Shown: one piece after another, positions 1-12,545 of the stretch
How positions within the stretch are numbered: position 1 is the first letter of the stretch
How the letters are laid out: the number at the start of each line of letters is the position of its first letter
Translations under genes and position numbers: made by a program
Notes under the pieces: model-generated
Database searches by the model: none
What the model was told of the DNA's origin: nothing
Seen by the model: the letters and a program-made list of their open reading frames with translations, nothing else
Assembly (NCBI GenBank): GCA_013400115.1
Contig: VXBP01001095.1
Location: forward strand, 1-64,000
Source: Rhinopomastus cyanomelas
Lineage: Eukaryota > Chordata > Aves > Bucerotiformes > Rhinopomastidae
DNA length: 64,000 bases
Direction of reading: 5' to 3'

Positions 1-209
1 AGAACTGAGGCGGTCGGAGGGTAAAGAAGCACCAACAGCATCTCGTGTCCTCACGTGGCCTCACAGACGGGTCTCAAGTTGCTCCTTGTCGCTGCAGGGG
101 GGCGGCTGTGGTGTTTTTCCCGCTGATAATTACCCCCTCGTCTCTGTGAGATGGTTCGGTCCAGGGGCTAAGGTTTGCTGAGGGCGACGGGGCTAAGTGT
201 TATAGCCGA

Positions 210-281
210 GCGTTGGTGGTATAGTGGTTAGCATAGCTGCCTTCCAAGCAGTTGACCCGGGTTCGATTCCCGGCCAACGCA
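210..281 (+). tRNA. tRNA-Gly (anticodon UCC)
   Basis: This is a full cloverleaf. The acceptor stem GCGTTGG (210-216) pairs with CCAACGC (274-280), followed by discriminator A at 281. The anticodon loop CTTCCAA (241-247) carries TCC at 243-245. The internal Pol III promoter is intact: the A box lies around TGGTATAGTGG and the B box is GGTTCGATTCC. A T-run at 295-299 is the likely Pol III terminator. There is no intron. It decodes GGA/GGG-type glycine codons. It faces the tRNA-Val gene 254 bp away; the same pair in the same convergent orientation is known next to DPP9 on human 19p13.3. Confidence 0.97.
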
Positions 282-294
282 GTCGCACCATTTA

Positions 295-299
295 TTTTT
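295..299 (+). terminator. Pol III T-run terminator of tRNA-Gly
   Basis: A run of five T residues lies 14 bases beyond the discriminator base of tRNA-Gly, as expected for RNA polymerase III termination. Confidence 0.7.
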
Positions 300-522
300 A
301 AAAATATTTATTTCTACCGTATTTTTTCCCTTCCCCTCCGATTCCAAAGCTAACTCAGCCCCACCCGGTTGCACGTTGCCCACTTGGACCCTCCAGCTCC
401 TTGCACCACCGCTTGTGCCGGCTCACAGTAGGGTCCTGAAGCGTCGGGGGATGGTGAGGAAATGAATAAAACACAAAGATAATTTAAAGATTGATTAAAT
501 AAATAAAAACTGAGAGCGCACC

Positions 523-527
523 AAAAA
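523..527 (-). terminator. Pol III T-run terminator of tRNA-Val
   Basis: Five A residues on the plus strand form TTTTT on the coding strand of tRNA-Val, 9 bases beyond its 3' end. Confidence 0.7.
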
Positions 528-535
528 CAACGAGG

Positions 536-608
536 TGTTTCCGCCCGGGATCGAACCGGGGACCTTTCGCGTGTGAGGCGAACGTGATAACCGCTACACT
601 ACGGAAAC
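536..608 (-). tRNA. tRNA-Val (anticodon CAC)
   Basis: Read on the minus strand, the acceptor stem GTTTCCG pairs with CGGAAAC and is followed by discriminator A (complement of 536). The anticodon loop CTCACAC (577 down to 571) gives anticodon CAC at 573-575. The T arm contains GGTTCGATCCC, a canonical B box, and the A box lies in TAGTGTAGCGGTTATC. An A-run at 523-527 on the plus strand is a T-run on the transcribed strand and the likely terminator. There is no intron. It decodes GUG valine codons and is convergent with the tRNA-Gly gene. Confidence 0.97.
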
Positions 609-1347
609 CCGCACTGCGCACACTTGGCGGGCGGTGCAGGATGTGGATGATGGCGGCTGATGGGGAGGGCGCCCAGTCCTCACACCCAGCAGCTCCAGTT
701 TCACCCACCCCAGATACCTCTGAATGCCCAAGTCATTGACGCTCAAGAGCCGTTAGCGCTTCCAGAAGCCACTTAACCCCGGAGGGCGGCTGAGGTGCGT
801 GTGGACTAGTGTCAGAACAGGGACAGTCCGTACCCTCTTACTGCCTCCCGCTGAGGGGGAGCAGGAGGGGCTCGGCCAGACTCGGCCTCAGCCCTCAACC
901 CCGAGCTAGGGAGCTGCTCTGGCCTCACCCCTCCGGGCCCTGCCTGGCTTCATCGCCAGACCCTGCCCGGCCTCACCCCCGCCCCAGCCCTGGAGGGCAG
1001 GAGGTGCCAGCGCTGGGGCCGCTGCGGACGGAGGATCTTTTCCTCCTGAGGCAGCTGCCACCAGATGTCGGTAGAATAATGGCAACAGGGTGCCGAGTCC
1101 TCGCAGAGCTGCCCGGCAGGGAGCGGAGCCTGTCCGGGGGAGCCGGGGCAGGCCCTGCGGGGTTTGGAGCCACCGGCGGGTTCCCGGCGCTGGGCAGACC
1201 CTGTCCCGCCCTGCGAGTGAACCTTCTCGAAGGCACAAGGGGTTCTTCTGCTCTGCCACGGGATGAGGCTCCATCCAGACCATTTCCACATCGTTGGTGG
1301 TTTTTGAAGGTGGTGGAAGCTGTGTGAGAGGGTGGATCAGATGCAGC
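609..1347. other. GC-rich intergenic sequence, no gene recognised
   Basis: The sequence is GC-rich with overlapping open frames in several registers on both strands (809-1430). None has a family-like protein, a conserved motif or a convincing splice pattern. It may belong to the upstream region of the neighbouring DPP9 locus, judged only from human synteny. Confidence 0.4.
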
Positions 1348-1685
1348 ATAGAATCACAGAAAGTGTTGAGTTGGAAGGGCCTCCGAAGGGCATCCTGTCC
1401 AACCACCCCTACAACAGGCAGGGCCATCACTCATCAGGTTGCCCAGAGGCCCATCCAGCCTCACCTTGAATGTCTCCAGGGATGGGGCCTCCACCACCTC
1501 TCCGGACAGCCTGTTCCAGGGATCCCCCACCCTCGGATTCACAACTATTTCCTCTTGTCCAGCCTCAAGTCTGCCCTTTCCAGCTTCAAACCAGGACCCT
1601 CCTCCCCCTGCCACATCTTTCCCTGCCCTTGGGAACAATCTTCCCCAGCCTTCTGACAATCACTATAACATCCCACTGGTGTGAA
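1348..1685 (-). mobile_element. CR1 LINE fragment (antisense)
   Basis: The block begins with the CR1 tail complement (ATAGAATCACAG), followed by the antisense CR1 3' region: 'gttggaagggcctccgaagg', then 'ctccagggatggggcctcca' and 'agcctgttccaggga'. It is diverged, so it is an older copy. Its right boundary is approximate. Confidence 0.8.
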
Positions 1686-4600
1686 TTGCCCATCACTAGA
1701 GGGTTTGGGTAAAGTCCCTGATGGAGATCCCAGATGGTTCTAAGAATACTTAAGTTCCTTTTTTCTCTTAATGCTCCATTAACAACTCATATACCCATGG
1801 CAATGCTTCTTGTTTTCGTAAAACCTCAGTCCTTGGAATCAGGTGGTACTGTGAGAATTACCTCTCCTGTTTTGTTTGTTGAAGTGTGTTTGATGCTCTG
1901 CTGGCTGCAGATAAAAGCTTAGAAAGGAGAAATGAATCATAAGCCCAGATGCAAGCAAAAATAAACTCACTTTTAATAAAAATTTTAATAAAAGTGAGTT
2001 TAAAAAAAATTCTACTTTTAATTTTACAATTTTGTAGCTAATATCTTGATTTGAGGGCAAAAAGAAGTAGGAGGGTGGCATGTGTCTTTTAATGCCAGGA
2101 CTCGCCAGTACTTTCTTCTGATGGGGCTTGCAATAAAGGTTGAACATTGCAGTTGGTGACAAATCTGAAGCCTTGGGACTTGTTTGCTTCCAGCTGCAGT
2201 TAAATAACCCAATGTCCTGCTCTTTTTGCCTGCAGCCAGCACAGCCAGCAGGAGGGGACTCTGGTAGCAACCTTTGCACTGTTCGTTAGCCGAGGGCAAA
2301 TCTAATCAATAGCTGGGGGCAAAGTTCCCTCCCCAGAGTAGGGGGAAGCGGCTCTGTAAGTGACCCAAGACTGTCAATGGCAAAATTCAAATGCTTTGGG
2401 TTTGCTTTTCTTCCACAGACCCCTTTCAGTCTGAGGGTGGCTGGATGAAGGACACCTGCAGAGCAGACAGCCCCAGGGAGGAAGCTCCTGGAAGGTACCT
2501 GTGTGTGACAGAGGCAAAAATTAGGCAAAAGACATCGTGCTGCCCGTGTTAGCTCCCACATCTACTTAGTTGGAGTGTTGCAGTGGTCCCTTGTTAAGGC
2601 AGCACTGGGCTCTGCTTGCCATGAGACATCCTGTGTGTGTCAATGGGTCCTGGGCTGTAGATCTGCCTTGCGTGGGCAACTCTGGTGTTGAGGGTCCAGA
2701 CAAAGCTCCCTCTTCATGCTGGCTGCTGCTCGCTGGAATGGCTCCCAGGGATGTTCTCGCTTTTCTTACAAGGATCCATTGTCAGCGACTGCTCAGACTT
2801 TGCCCTGCAGAACAAAGAGACCGGCAGCGTTTCAGTCTCCCCTCCAGCCCCTGACCTGTGACACTTCCTCTGCTCTCAAGAGTCACCAACCCCTCGGCAT
2901 TGCTGTGAGAGCCCCCTCCACCTCACACCCTCCCCAAGGACAGTGCTAGGAAGCACTGCTGCATAAATACCCAAGGAAAAGCAAGCAGGGGGCTTATCTG
3001 GAGGTGAAGGATGGATATTCTCTACTATTATCACCAGCATCTGACCTTTCTGTAGAAGGGAGCCCTCCCCCAGCCGGCCTTTTCACTATGGTGGCCCTGC
3101 TCAGCTTTGTTTGCCTGACACGCCGCAATGGCTGCCGAGTCCCTTTCTCCCCGTTTCCTCCCTCCACTCCCTCAACAGCCTGCGAAGCTGCTCCAAGAGA
3201 AGAGAGAGCAGGGCTTGGAGACAACACCGCCTTGCACAATACCCCCCCAATTAGCCATTCATTTCTGCTACCTCTGAAATGGGGAGCAGAGCCCTTGTGC
3301 TGGAAGATAAAACAAGCAGGGCTTCAATAGCGCTGATTTAAATTAGGTCAGGCTGGCTTTTGTGTGGCAGGGACCACACAATAGCAGTCACACGACTGTG
3401 GAGGGGAGCAGCATAAAGGAAAAGAGGCCAAGCAAGTGGCACAGATGCTGGGAGTTGGTGGGTGCTGGGAGATGAGGGGTGCACGGACGTGAGTGGTAGC
3501 AGAGGGGCCAGACCCTCCAACCACCGTGCGGTGCTGAGACATAAAAGGGGGCACATGGTCAGCGGGGGACGGAGAGGTCAAACCCTGGCTCTGAAGAAAT
3601 AGAATTACCAGCTAGTTCTGCCACACCACGGGTGCGAGAGCTCAGCTATGAGTCCTGGAAACTGGTCTTTGATCACAAAGGGGTGAGTGACAACGATGTT
3701 GACCCGTAACATACTCCCTGCACACTAGCACAAGCTCTGTCCTTCATACAGAGGGGAAAGAGGGCAGAAACCCTCCGGAGCCTTTGTGCTAAGGGACTTC
3801 TGGCGCCTCAGGCCCACCAGTGCTGCTCTTCCTCTTGAACATTCAAAGGGAATTGCAAAAGGACGGTTGTTTTTCTGGAGCACGCAGCCAGGCAGGGTGT
3901 GACAGGCATGACGGAGCCCCTGGAACCCCCAGTGTTGACCAGGGTTTGTGATGTATTTCCTCTCACGAGTTCATCAAAAGCCCACCTAGGCTGAACACCT
4001 GCTGTGCTCTGAAATCCTACACTCAGTGCTTGATTAATCGGTGGGTTTGGGGAAAGATCAGCAGTGCCTTCAAAATGAGCTCCTAGCCCAGGTTCTCAAA
4101 GACGAGAAAGTCATAGAATGGTTTGGGGTGGGAAGGTCCTTGAAGACCCTCTAGCCTGGCTGCCTTTAGAGACAGGACCTGGAAACAGCCACCCAGGAGA
4201 ACCTAAGAACTGGAGACTGGTCCCAGTTCAGCCCTAGTGTCGTTAATATTCACACAGCTGTGATTACAATGGTTATGCTGATGTTCTGTGTATCTGGTGG
4301 TGGGAGGACATGGGAGCAGCAGCTGTCCTGAGCTGAGGGCTATCAGTGAGCCTGATCTTTCCAGGCCGGGCTCAGCAAGCTGTTGTGATGGCCTCGATGA
4401 GTTCATCCTATGCAGGGGCAGGTCAGGTAGGTGGAAAAGCAGGAGTTCACCCCTGCAGGTCTCCCAGGCAGAAGCTGCTCACACTGAGCAGGTTTTGTGA
4501 CCCAGACTGGGTCTTTACAGGGAACTTTGCTGCACTTGGCCAAAGAGCTACTGGTGAGAGGGAGTGTTGGTGTTGAGCAGTCGGTGTTTGCCAGCCCTTT

Positions 4601-4854
4601 TGAATCAAAGCACACCCTGATAAAGTTGTAAGCAAAGACAACTCGGCGCTTGAGCAGCATGATTGTTGCACAACAAAGTCATCATTTTCTTGCTGGAATC
4701 ACAAGCGAGATGGTTTAAACTAAAACAGTGGCTAAGCCCCAGAACCTGATGCAACAGGCAGTTCCCCAAGTGAGATTAAAACAAGTGAACCCCAAACCTA
4801 GGTTAAACTTGGAATTAGCAGCTCTTCCCCTTCGTTTGTTTGTTCACATAACCT
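1686..4854. other. Unique intergenic DNA with a short AT-rich inverted repeat
   Basis: No gene is supported here. An AT-rich inverted repeat with 13-bp perfect arms (1963-1975 and 1989-2001, 13-nt loop) is visible. A short diverged antisense CR1 tail lies at about 4112-4165 (CATAGAATGG ... GGTGGGAAGGTCC). The remaining sequence looks single-copy, and the open frames are short and mutually overlapping. Confidence 0.5.
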
Positions 4855-5522
4855 GGCAGAGATGGGCCTGGCAGTGCTGGGTGACAACTGGCTGAACAGG
4901 AGCCAGCAGGGTGCCCAGGTAGCCTAGAAGGCCAATGGCATCCTGGCTTGCATTAGCAATAGTGTGGCCAGCAGGATTAAGGATGTGATTGCCCCTCTGT
5001 ACTGGGCACTGGGGAGGCCTCCCCTCAAATTCTGGGGGCAGCGCTGGGCCCCTCTCTTCAAGAAAGAGATTGAGGGGCTGAGAGCAGCTCCAGAGGAGCA
5101 ACAAGGCTGGGGAAAGGACTGGAGGGAAAGGCTGTTGGGAGAGGCTGAGGGAGCTGGGGGTGTTCAGCCTGGAGGAGAGGAGACTCAGGGGGGACCTTCT
5201 CCCTCTCTCCAAGTCCTTGAAAGGAGGTTGCACTCAGGTGGGGGTCAGGCTCTTGTCCCAGGCAACCAGCACCAGGATGAGAGGGCAGGGCCTGAAGCTG
5301 CCAGGGGAGGGTTAGGCTGGATGTTAGGAAGCCCCTCCTCATGGAAAAGACTCTGGAATGGACTGGCCAGTGGTGGAGTCTCCATCCTGGAGGTGTTGAA
5401 GACCAACCTGTCTGTGGCCCTTAGTGCCCTGGTGTGGCCTCTGGGGCGATGTTAGGTCCTGGTCTGGGCTGTCTGAGCTCAGAGGGCTTTTCCAGCCTCA
5501 ATCATTCTGTGATTCTGTGATA
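4855..5522 (+). mobile_element. CR1 LINE 3' portion (older subfamily, sense)
   Basis: This is a sense CR1 with the decayed end of the reverse-transcriptase ORF ('gaggctgagggagctggggg', 'ttcagcctggaggagaggag'), then the 3' UTR ('cctcaatcattctgtgattc'). It belongs to the subfamily ending CATTCTGTGATTCTGTGA, different from the ATTCTATG subfamily that dominates the window. A second copy lies at 6068-6607 and an antisense copy at 13629-14238. Confidence 0.9.
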
Positions 5523-6067
5523 TCAAAAAATTTTTAAAGCCAAGACAACTTGGAGCCATTTAAGGGCCATTTTCTGACCCCGACAGCCGCCACAGTCCGT
5601 GGGTCGACTCACACATCTTACTTCTCCAGGCACAAGCACCCGCACACACACACTCAGAGGAGAATATTCAGTGGCCAGCAGCAGATTTTGGAAAGACACA
5701 CACTAAAAATAAGTTGTTCTCTTTGAACAGTGAGTGTAATTAAGCACTGAAATAGTGCCTGTGGTAGGGAGGTGGCCCCTGAAGGCATCAAGCCAGAACG
5801 AGACATGTTGCTAAAAGGTACATTCGCGTGCAGCCAGATGGCCAGAGCTTCGACGCATGAAGCACCAAGCGAAATTATCTCCCCAGTTTATGTAGGAAGC
5901 CTGTCTGGAGCAACCATAATAGCCCTAATTTCTCTCAAAATACAAATATATGGTTGCTAGTTTCTACTGCTTTACGGCTCTGCAAGTTGGCATCATTTCT
6001 AGCCCGTTCGTTGTGAGGGCACGACTAAAACAACACAACAACAGCCCCACTTTGCTTTTCATGTTGG
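5523..6067. other. Unique spacer between two CR1 copies
   Basis: AT-richer single-copy-looking sequence with a short CA-rich stretch near 5640-5660. No gene or repeat family is recognised. Confidence 0.5.
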
Positions 6068-6607
6068 TATTCTCCCCCTGTACTGGGCACTGGGGAGGCC
6101 TCCCCTTGAGCCTGGGGGCAGAGCTGGGCCACTCTCTTCAAGAAAGAGATGGAGGGACTGTAGCAGGTCCAGAAAAGCAATGAGGCTGGGGAAGGGACTG
6201 GAGAGAAAGGCTGATGGGGAGAGGCTGAGGGAGCTGGGGGTGTTCAGCCTGGAGGAGAGGAGACTCAGGGGGGACCTTCTCCCTCTTTCCAACTCCCTGA
6301 AGGGAGGTTGTAATCAGGGGAAGTCAGGCTTTTCTCCCAGGCAACCAGCACCAGGACAAGAGGGCAGGGCTTGAAGCTACCAGGGGAGGGTTAGGTTGGA
6401 TGTTAGGAAGCCCTCCCTCACTGAAAAAGTGACCAGAGCCTGGACTAGGCTGCCCAGGGCAGTGGTGGAGTCCCCATCCCTGGAGGTGCTGAAGACCATC
6501 CTGTCTGTGGCCCTTAGTGCCCTGGTCTGGCTGCTGGGGGGATGTTAGGTCCTGGTCTGGGCTTGCTGAACTCAGAGGGCTTCTCCATCCTCAATCATTC
6601 TGTGATT
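6068..6607 (+). mobile_element. CR1 LINE 3' portion (older subfamily, sense)
   Basis: It is highly similar to the copy at 4855-5522. It starts at 'ccctgtactgggcactgggg' and ends at 'tcaatcattctgtgatt'. The conceptual protein is broken by frameshifts and stops. Confidence 0.9.
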
Positions 6608-9600
6608 ACCTCAAGGAACTGTCCACTCTGCAGTAAAGGTGCCCAGACTGTGGTAGCACAACAATCTCTGTCACCTGGTTTGTTCTGGTGTTTTCCTCCG
6701 CTCCCTCGGTGCTGACTCTCCCTGTGCAGGGAGAAAGCAAAGGCCAGAGTCCAGCTCTTACAGAGAACTTACAGGTGTAATCCTTGTGCGTTCCAAGCAA
6801 GAAGACATAAACCTTCTACAGAACCATGTTGACAGGACATGCATCTGCACAGATAACAAAATGAGAGCAGTACAGCTAGAGAAGATTATTCTCAAGCAAA
6901 TGGCACGATCAGGGATGTTCCTGAGTGCTGATCTTGTAAATCCCAGCATTACCCAGATGGACTTTATAGCCTGAAACCTCGTTTGAGTCCTTCAGCTCTC
7001 CAGCAACCCCTAAATCACGGCTGCCACAAGTCTTTTATGCAGACACTTGGTTTATTCCCTGGATCTTTATTTGCTGGCGAGGATATTTTTTTTAAAAAAT
7101 TATCATTATTCTTTGTTTTGTTTATTTCTTCTTCTTTTATCAGCTCCAGCTGAGACAGGAGAGGGTGGGAGGAGGGTTTTGTTCCTCTGGAGATAACAGG
7201 AGGCTGTGTCTCTGCAGCCATGGTGACAAGATCCAGAGCGCTTTCTGCCTTCCAAGCAATTTGCTCCTCACCCCTGGCTCCCAACTAAAAGTGGGGCAGA
7301 GAGACACAGAGAGGAGCTTTTGTTTCTCAAGTGCTTCAGCTGTTGCTACTAATTAAATGAAGAGCTCTAGTGCCTTCCCACCTCCTGGGCCTACGGAGGA
7401 GCTAGTTGGGGTGAAAGGAGAGTCAAGAGGCTGTGCAGCTCCTTCTTGCACCCCACTCCCACCGAGGCTCTTCTGCTTGGTGTAGCTCTGGGTGACCCAT
7501 GGCCAAGCCTCTGCTTCAGATTCCCTGGCTGCAGTGGGGAAGAAATGAGAGAGACCAGGCTCAGCACGAGGCCAGATGGAAACTACCACCCTGCTGTTCA
7601 AGGTGTTATTATCAGTTTAGTGCAATATGTTCCCAGCTTCTCAGACGCGCTGACTATCAGCAGATTGCTCTTTCCTTCTCCTGAACATCCTCTCCTTCTC
7701 TGTCTCTGCAATGCCAGCCCCTTCCCTGAGCTCTAACACCGTTTCTGCATCCTCCCCGGTGTGCTGCTTTTTAACCCCCTTCCAGTGTCACCACAAAGTG
7801 CTGGTGGAGCCAGATGAACTGTCAGCAGATGGATCTGAGGAACCATCAGACAGGAACGTGGTGGGCAGAGGTGGTGGCACTGAGGGCTTCATGGGATGGA
7901 GCTCTGCACCGGGGAACACAAACCATACCCAAGCATTGCACATGTGTGGGAAAGGCTGCCGAGAGGAAAAGAAGGTGGAGATGTGGATAAAGGAAGGAAG
8001 AATGAATGTAGGGGTAAAGGAATGCTGCAGGAACCCAACAGCTCATGAGGCTGAGATCTCAGCTCCACAAACGTGCGGTCACCAAGGGCTGAAGCAGCAC
8101 CTGAAGTTACAGCTGCTCCCCTGCGCCCACTGTACTCTGTTGGGCATCTTCATCCCAGGAAGAAATTTAGGGCCTCGCTCAGGAACAGATGGTCTCCCTC
8201 TTGGGCCCCATCTGCCAGGCAACACTGGAGCAGTTGGTCTCTGCAGCGCTGAGCAGAATCTTGTTTACTTTCCCCTCATGTTAGCAAGGTGATGTGTAGG
8301 GTAACTGGTCCAGACTGCTGGGGTGGCCAGGACTTGAAGGTGCAAGAGTGTAACCAAAGAGTCATCTTGGATCAGCCATCCCTGATCGAAGCCAGAGTCC
8401 AGCCCGGGATCAGGGCTGTGGTTGCCTGAGGCCAGGATGCTGTTTGGGAAGCCCTTGTTTCACCTGCAGGAAGAGGGCACGTGGGCAAAAGGAGAAATCT
8501 AGAGCAAAGTTTCACAAGGGGCAGCCTGAAGAGAAGGTGCCAGGAGCAACAGGCACGTGAGCGTCATCCATCATGAACTGCTTAGCACCCAGACTGTGAG
8601 AAACATATGGTGGGTTGGGTGGAGGCTGTTAGCACTGACCTTAGCTGGAGCCAGGCTCTCCTGAATTGAGTAGGGGGACAACAAGGCAGCAGGTTGCCTT
8701 GTGACCCACCTAAGTGTGGTTTTTCGGGCTTTCTTGGTCTTCTGGAAATCCTAGTGAGCTCAGCTTGCTCAGCCTCTGTTTCTGGCCATGCAGAAAGCTC
8801 TGGAAAGGTTCAGGCTGATAGAAATCCTGGTCAGCAGGAAAGGCAGAGCCTAAACTGTCCCTCCTGGTGCTGGGCTTTTCCCTCTCCCAACTTTCACAGA
8901 TAAGGCTGGCTGGGCAAAAGGGGTTGAAGGAATGGGACCAGTGCTGCTGATCAGGGCACAAACCTTCTCCCTCCACCGGCAACGTGGCAAAGTGTTTCTA
9001 GACAGCATAAAGGACTCACAAAACCAGTGAGACCAGCTCCCAGCCAGCAACACCAACTGCAAAACGGCTGATAAAGGAACTTCACTTATTCCTTCCTGGT
9101 TCTGAGGCCGAAGCCCAGGACTGCAGAGGAGATCACACATCCGTGCGCCGGCGCGTGTTTTCCAGCCCCACAAGGCAGGCTGCTGAGGTCCTGCTCTCTC
9201 AGGTTGCCAGGTTAGGCAGGCAGCACTCTAATGGTGCTCAGCGAGCAGAGGGCACGGAGCACTACTTTATCCCCTCCCCTGAGGGTTCCCATCCATAGCG
9301 GCTCCGGCGCGGGATGCTGCCGCCGCCAGCTCTGCAGTAATCAGCCCAGAGGCAGAAAGTGGAAACTTTCTGGTTGCAGCCACTTAGTTTCATTAGAAGC
9401 ATCAAAAGGGAAAACAGGCCTCAGGTGGGGCAGCGACAGGCAGAGAGTCGCTGGAGGAGGGGGAGAGGGTTTGCACGGCGGTCCGGGCGTTCAGCTGAGT
9501 GGGGAAGAGAGGTGGGGAAGAGGAGCAGAGGGACAGTTGTTCATAGGGCTGCCGGGAGATCACAGAGCTCTGCAAAACCTGCTTTAGCTCTAATTAATGA

Positions 9601-11501
9601 AACCAGAAATGGGCTCGAGCAGAGGGTCTCATCCTGCAGCCCTGAGGCTGCCTCACAACCCTTCTGGGAGAGCTTTGCCTGAATTTATTTTTAAAAACCT
9701 TGTGTACTAGCAGTGATATCCTCTCCCCAGTGCTCGGTGCTGGAACTCCACTGGTCCTGTGGCTGCAAATAATTTCCCCTCGTGTTTAACCTAAGTCTTC
9801 CTTGTCCAACAACAAGCGTGAGGAGGAGGTAGAATCTTCAGCTGCTCTCAGAATAACGTATTGATTTCAGTGCTGAGCTGAGCTCGGTGGCAAGGAGTCT
9901 GGCCAGCCTTGCTCCATCCCCCTGGTGCCCCAGGAGAATGTTTTGTGTGAGGCTGGATGCCTCTCTAAGTGCCTCTCAGCTCTGCGCTCTCTGTGAGCCG
10001 CTGTGCGCAGAGACGCTGAAGCGGGCAGGGCGCAGGATCAGGCCTGAGATCACCCTTCTCTCAGCAGCAGGGATTTTTATCAGCCTGGGTCTCCCTGGCC
10101 AGTTTGAGGTGGGGGGATCTGGGGTCTCTAGAGCCAACCTCATTGCCCAGCAGGGCAGCAATTCTGTCGGTCACAGTCCTCTGCCCCTCACCTCACGTTT
10201 CACTCATCTCCTCAGCTAGGAGCAGAACAGAATTCACCTGCACACCTCTAAAACCAGCCTCCTTGCTTAGATTTTTCACTAAACCACCTCCAATAATACA
10301 ACCCCAGTGCACCCCAGTGACTCTGGGAGGGGGACAGAGCTGGGCACATCTGGTAGGCAGGTAGTGGTTTGAATCAGAGATCTATTGTTCCATGAGTGTC
10401 TCTTGTGGTTAATTCTGCCCCACAGTATCTCCAGAGCTGAATCCTGCATCCAGCTCCTTGTCTTTCGTGGGCAGCAGCCATTTCTCCCCTTATTTCCTGC
10501 TGGGAACAGTCTCTTTGGCTGGGAGGGGAGTGCAGGTGTTAACAAGATGCTGTAGGTTGGGAAGACCAGCATTAGCATCTCTAGTTCTCACTGTCTCTGC
10601 ACCAGGTCTCTGTAAGGTTGAAAAGAACCCGAAGCTTTGAGGATGGCTGTGACACAGGAGAGCTGTGGCTGAGCTCGGAGCTGAACTGGAGTTACTGGAA
10701 CGGAAGGCAGGGCTCAGGGGGATTGTTAAATACTGCAGCAGCTCCCAGATTCTGCTTCTGTTTCCTGGCTGGATCCTTTTGCCTTTGTATTTCTCTGTGT
10801 TCTGTAGGAAAGAGTGATCTGCAGCCAGGGAGCAGCAGCTGTTTCAATCAGTATGTCAGGAAATACTGACCCAGAAGAACAGATCCCAGACTCCTGAAGT
10901 CCCACTCATTTGTTTCTGGCCTGCGTTTAGTTTGTGGCCACAGAAGTTCCCTCATTCCCACCTGGATGAGTAGTTGGTTTTGTATGAGCTCCTGTTCATT
11001 TTAACTGGGAGGGGTTTGTCTGTCACGCTGGGAGATTTCGGCAGGAACAGTCACGCTTGAGACATCTGCAGCAGCTCTCTGGCCTGAGATGCAGAGAGGT
11101 GGACAGGGAGCCCAGTCAGCCAGGAGATGGAGCAGCTTCCCTCCTCAGCATGGAGCGAGCGGGGGACTAGGGAGAGAAAGCCTGGCCTTAGCAGGGCTCT
11201 TCTCTTTGATGAAGCAGATGTGACTGCTTTTTTATGCCACAACTGCCACGTGTTTGTGAAGAAGCAAAAAGGCTCCACAGATCTGTGGCTCGGAGCTGGG
11301 ACACGGGGCCTTTAATTTTCTTCAAGAGCTCTTGAAGAAGATCTTGTTGTACCTGCTTGGAATTAATTCTGCCAATCCCCAGTCTGATCACAGATTCCCC
11401 GGCGCTGGAGTTCAAGAGACATCTTCCATTTTCTTTCTCCTGTCTGGGACAATCGATATCCTGGGACGCATCTGCAGCAACAGCCAGGACCTGATTCTAG
11501 T
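6608..11501. other. 4.9-kb unique intergenic block, no gene recognised
   Basis: No CR1, tRNA, splice-consistent exon chain or family-like protein is seen. Base composition alternates between AT-rich stretches (for example 7080-7140) and GC-rich ones (9290-9560). Open frames are short and overlap on both strands, and none is supported. Single-copy stretches here could hold regulatory sequence, which needs an alignment to test. Confidence 0.45.
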
Positions 11502-11820
11502 GAATCATAGAATCATCCTGGCTGGAAAGGACCTCCAAGGTCATCAAGTCCAGCCCTTAACCCCACATCTTCCTAACCCTTAGACAATGGCCTCAAGTGC
11601 TCTAGCTATTTGGTTCTTAAACACCTTCAGGGACAGGGACTCCATCACCTCCCTGGGCAGCCTGTTCCAGTGCCCAACCACTCTCTCAGCAAAGAACTTC
11701 TTCCCAAGATCCAATCTAAACCTCCCCTGATGCAGCTTGAGGCTGTTTCCTTTCACTCTACAGACAAAGGCTACACAGACCCAACTGGGACCCTCCAGGA
11801 ATGGAATTCCCAAAGGCTTC
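11502..11820 (-). mobile_element. CR1 LINE fragment (antisense)
   Basis: The block opens with GAATCATAGAATCATCCTGG followed by 'ctggaaaggacctccaaggt', then the antisense CR1 blocks for the 3' UTR and the end of the pol ORF ('gggcagcctgttccagtgcc', 'aagaacttcttcccaagatc'). It is a diverged, older subfamily. Confidence 0.85.
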
Positions 11821-12545
11821 CTGGCTGAGAGCCTTGTCCCATCCCCTGATTCTCATCCCTGTTCCCCAAGCCCAAAGACTCCCCTTTGTGCCCCATCAGT
11901 GGAAAGTGCTGCTTTGCTCGGGGCTCCCTCGGAGCTGCTGGCACAGCAAAGCTGTTTTGTTTTTGGCTGAGCACTCGGCATCTGAGCTCTCGTGTGGTTG
12001 GAGCCCATTTTTTTTGCAAGAATGAAAACAGTGGATTAATGAGCTGCTTGTGGCTAATGTGCAGGGTTTCTCAGAACTGGTGCTATTAGAGCCCAGCGTC
12101 ATGTAGGAGGTAAATGGCAGCACATGGTGAATAAAGCAGTGATATAATAGGTTTAAGTAGTCCATTTCCCTTTGGAGTGTTACTGATAACGTGCCCAAAT
12201 GCGTGCAAGACCATTCCCTTAATGAAGAAGACCGCTGTCTGGCAGAGCACACGCTGCAGCTCCTGACACGCTGTTTATTTTTCATCATTTTCATCCAAAA
12301 AAAAAAGAGAGGGGGAAGAGAAACAAGGAAAGGACATGAATAAATGGAAAAGCTCTTTGAAGCACAACGACCCCGTGTTCTCCGAATTCACTTGGTGGGA
12401 TCTGAATGGCACTGCCTTGCGCCAACTACAGCCTTGTTTTCACCACCTGCCTCAGGAATCTCTCTGCTGAGGGGACACTGGCTTCAAATCCAGAGTCAAA
12501 TGACCCTGAATTAACCATTTGGAGTTCGTTACATGATCTGAGCTC
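11821..12545. other. Unique intergenic sequence
   Basis: No gene or element is recognised. A poly-A/GA stretch lies at about 12297-12325. Confidence 0.5.

Noticed and set aside
809..1430. Overlapping ORFs on both strands near the tRNA genes
   Set aside because: GC-rich composition, no domain, and no consistent splice or start evidence.
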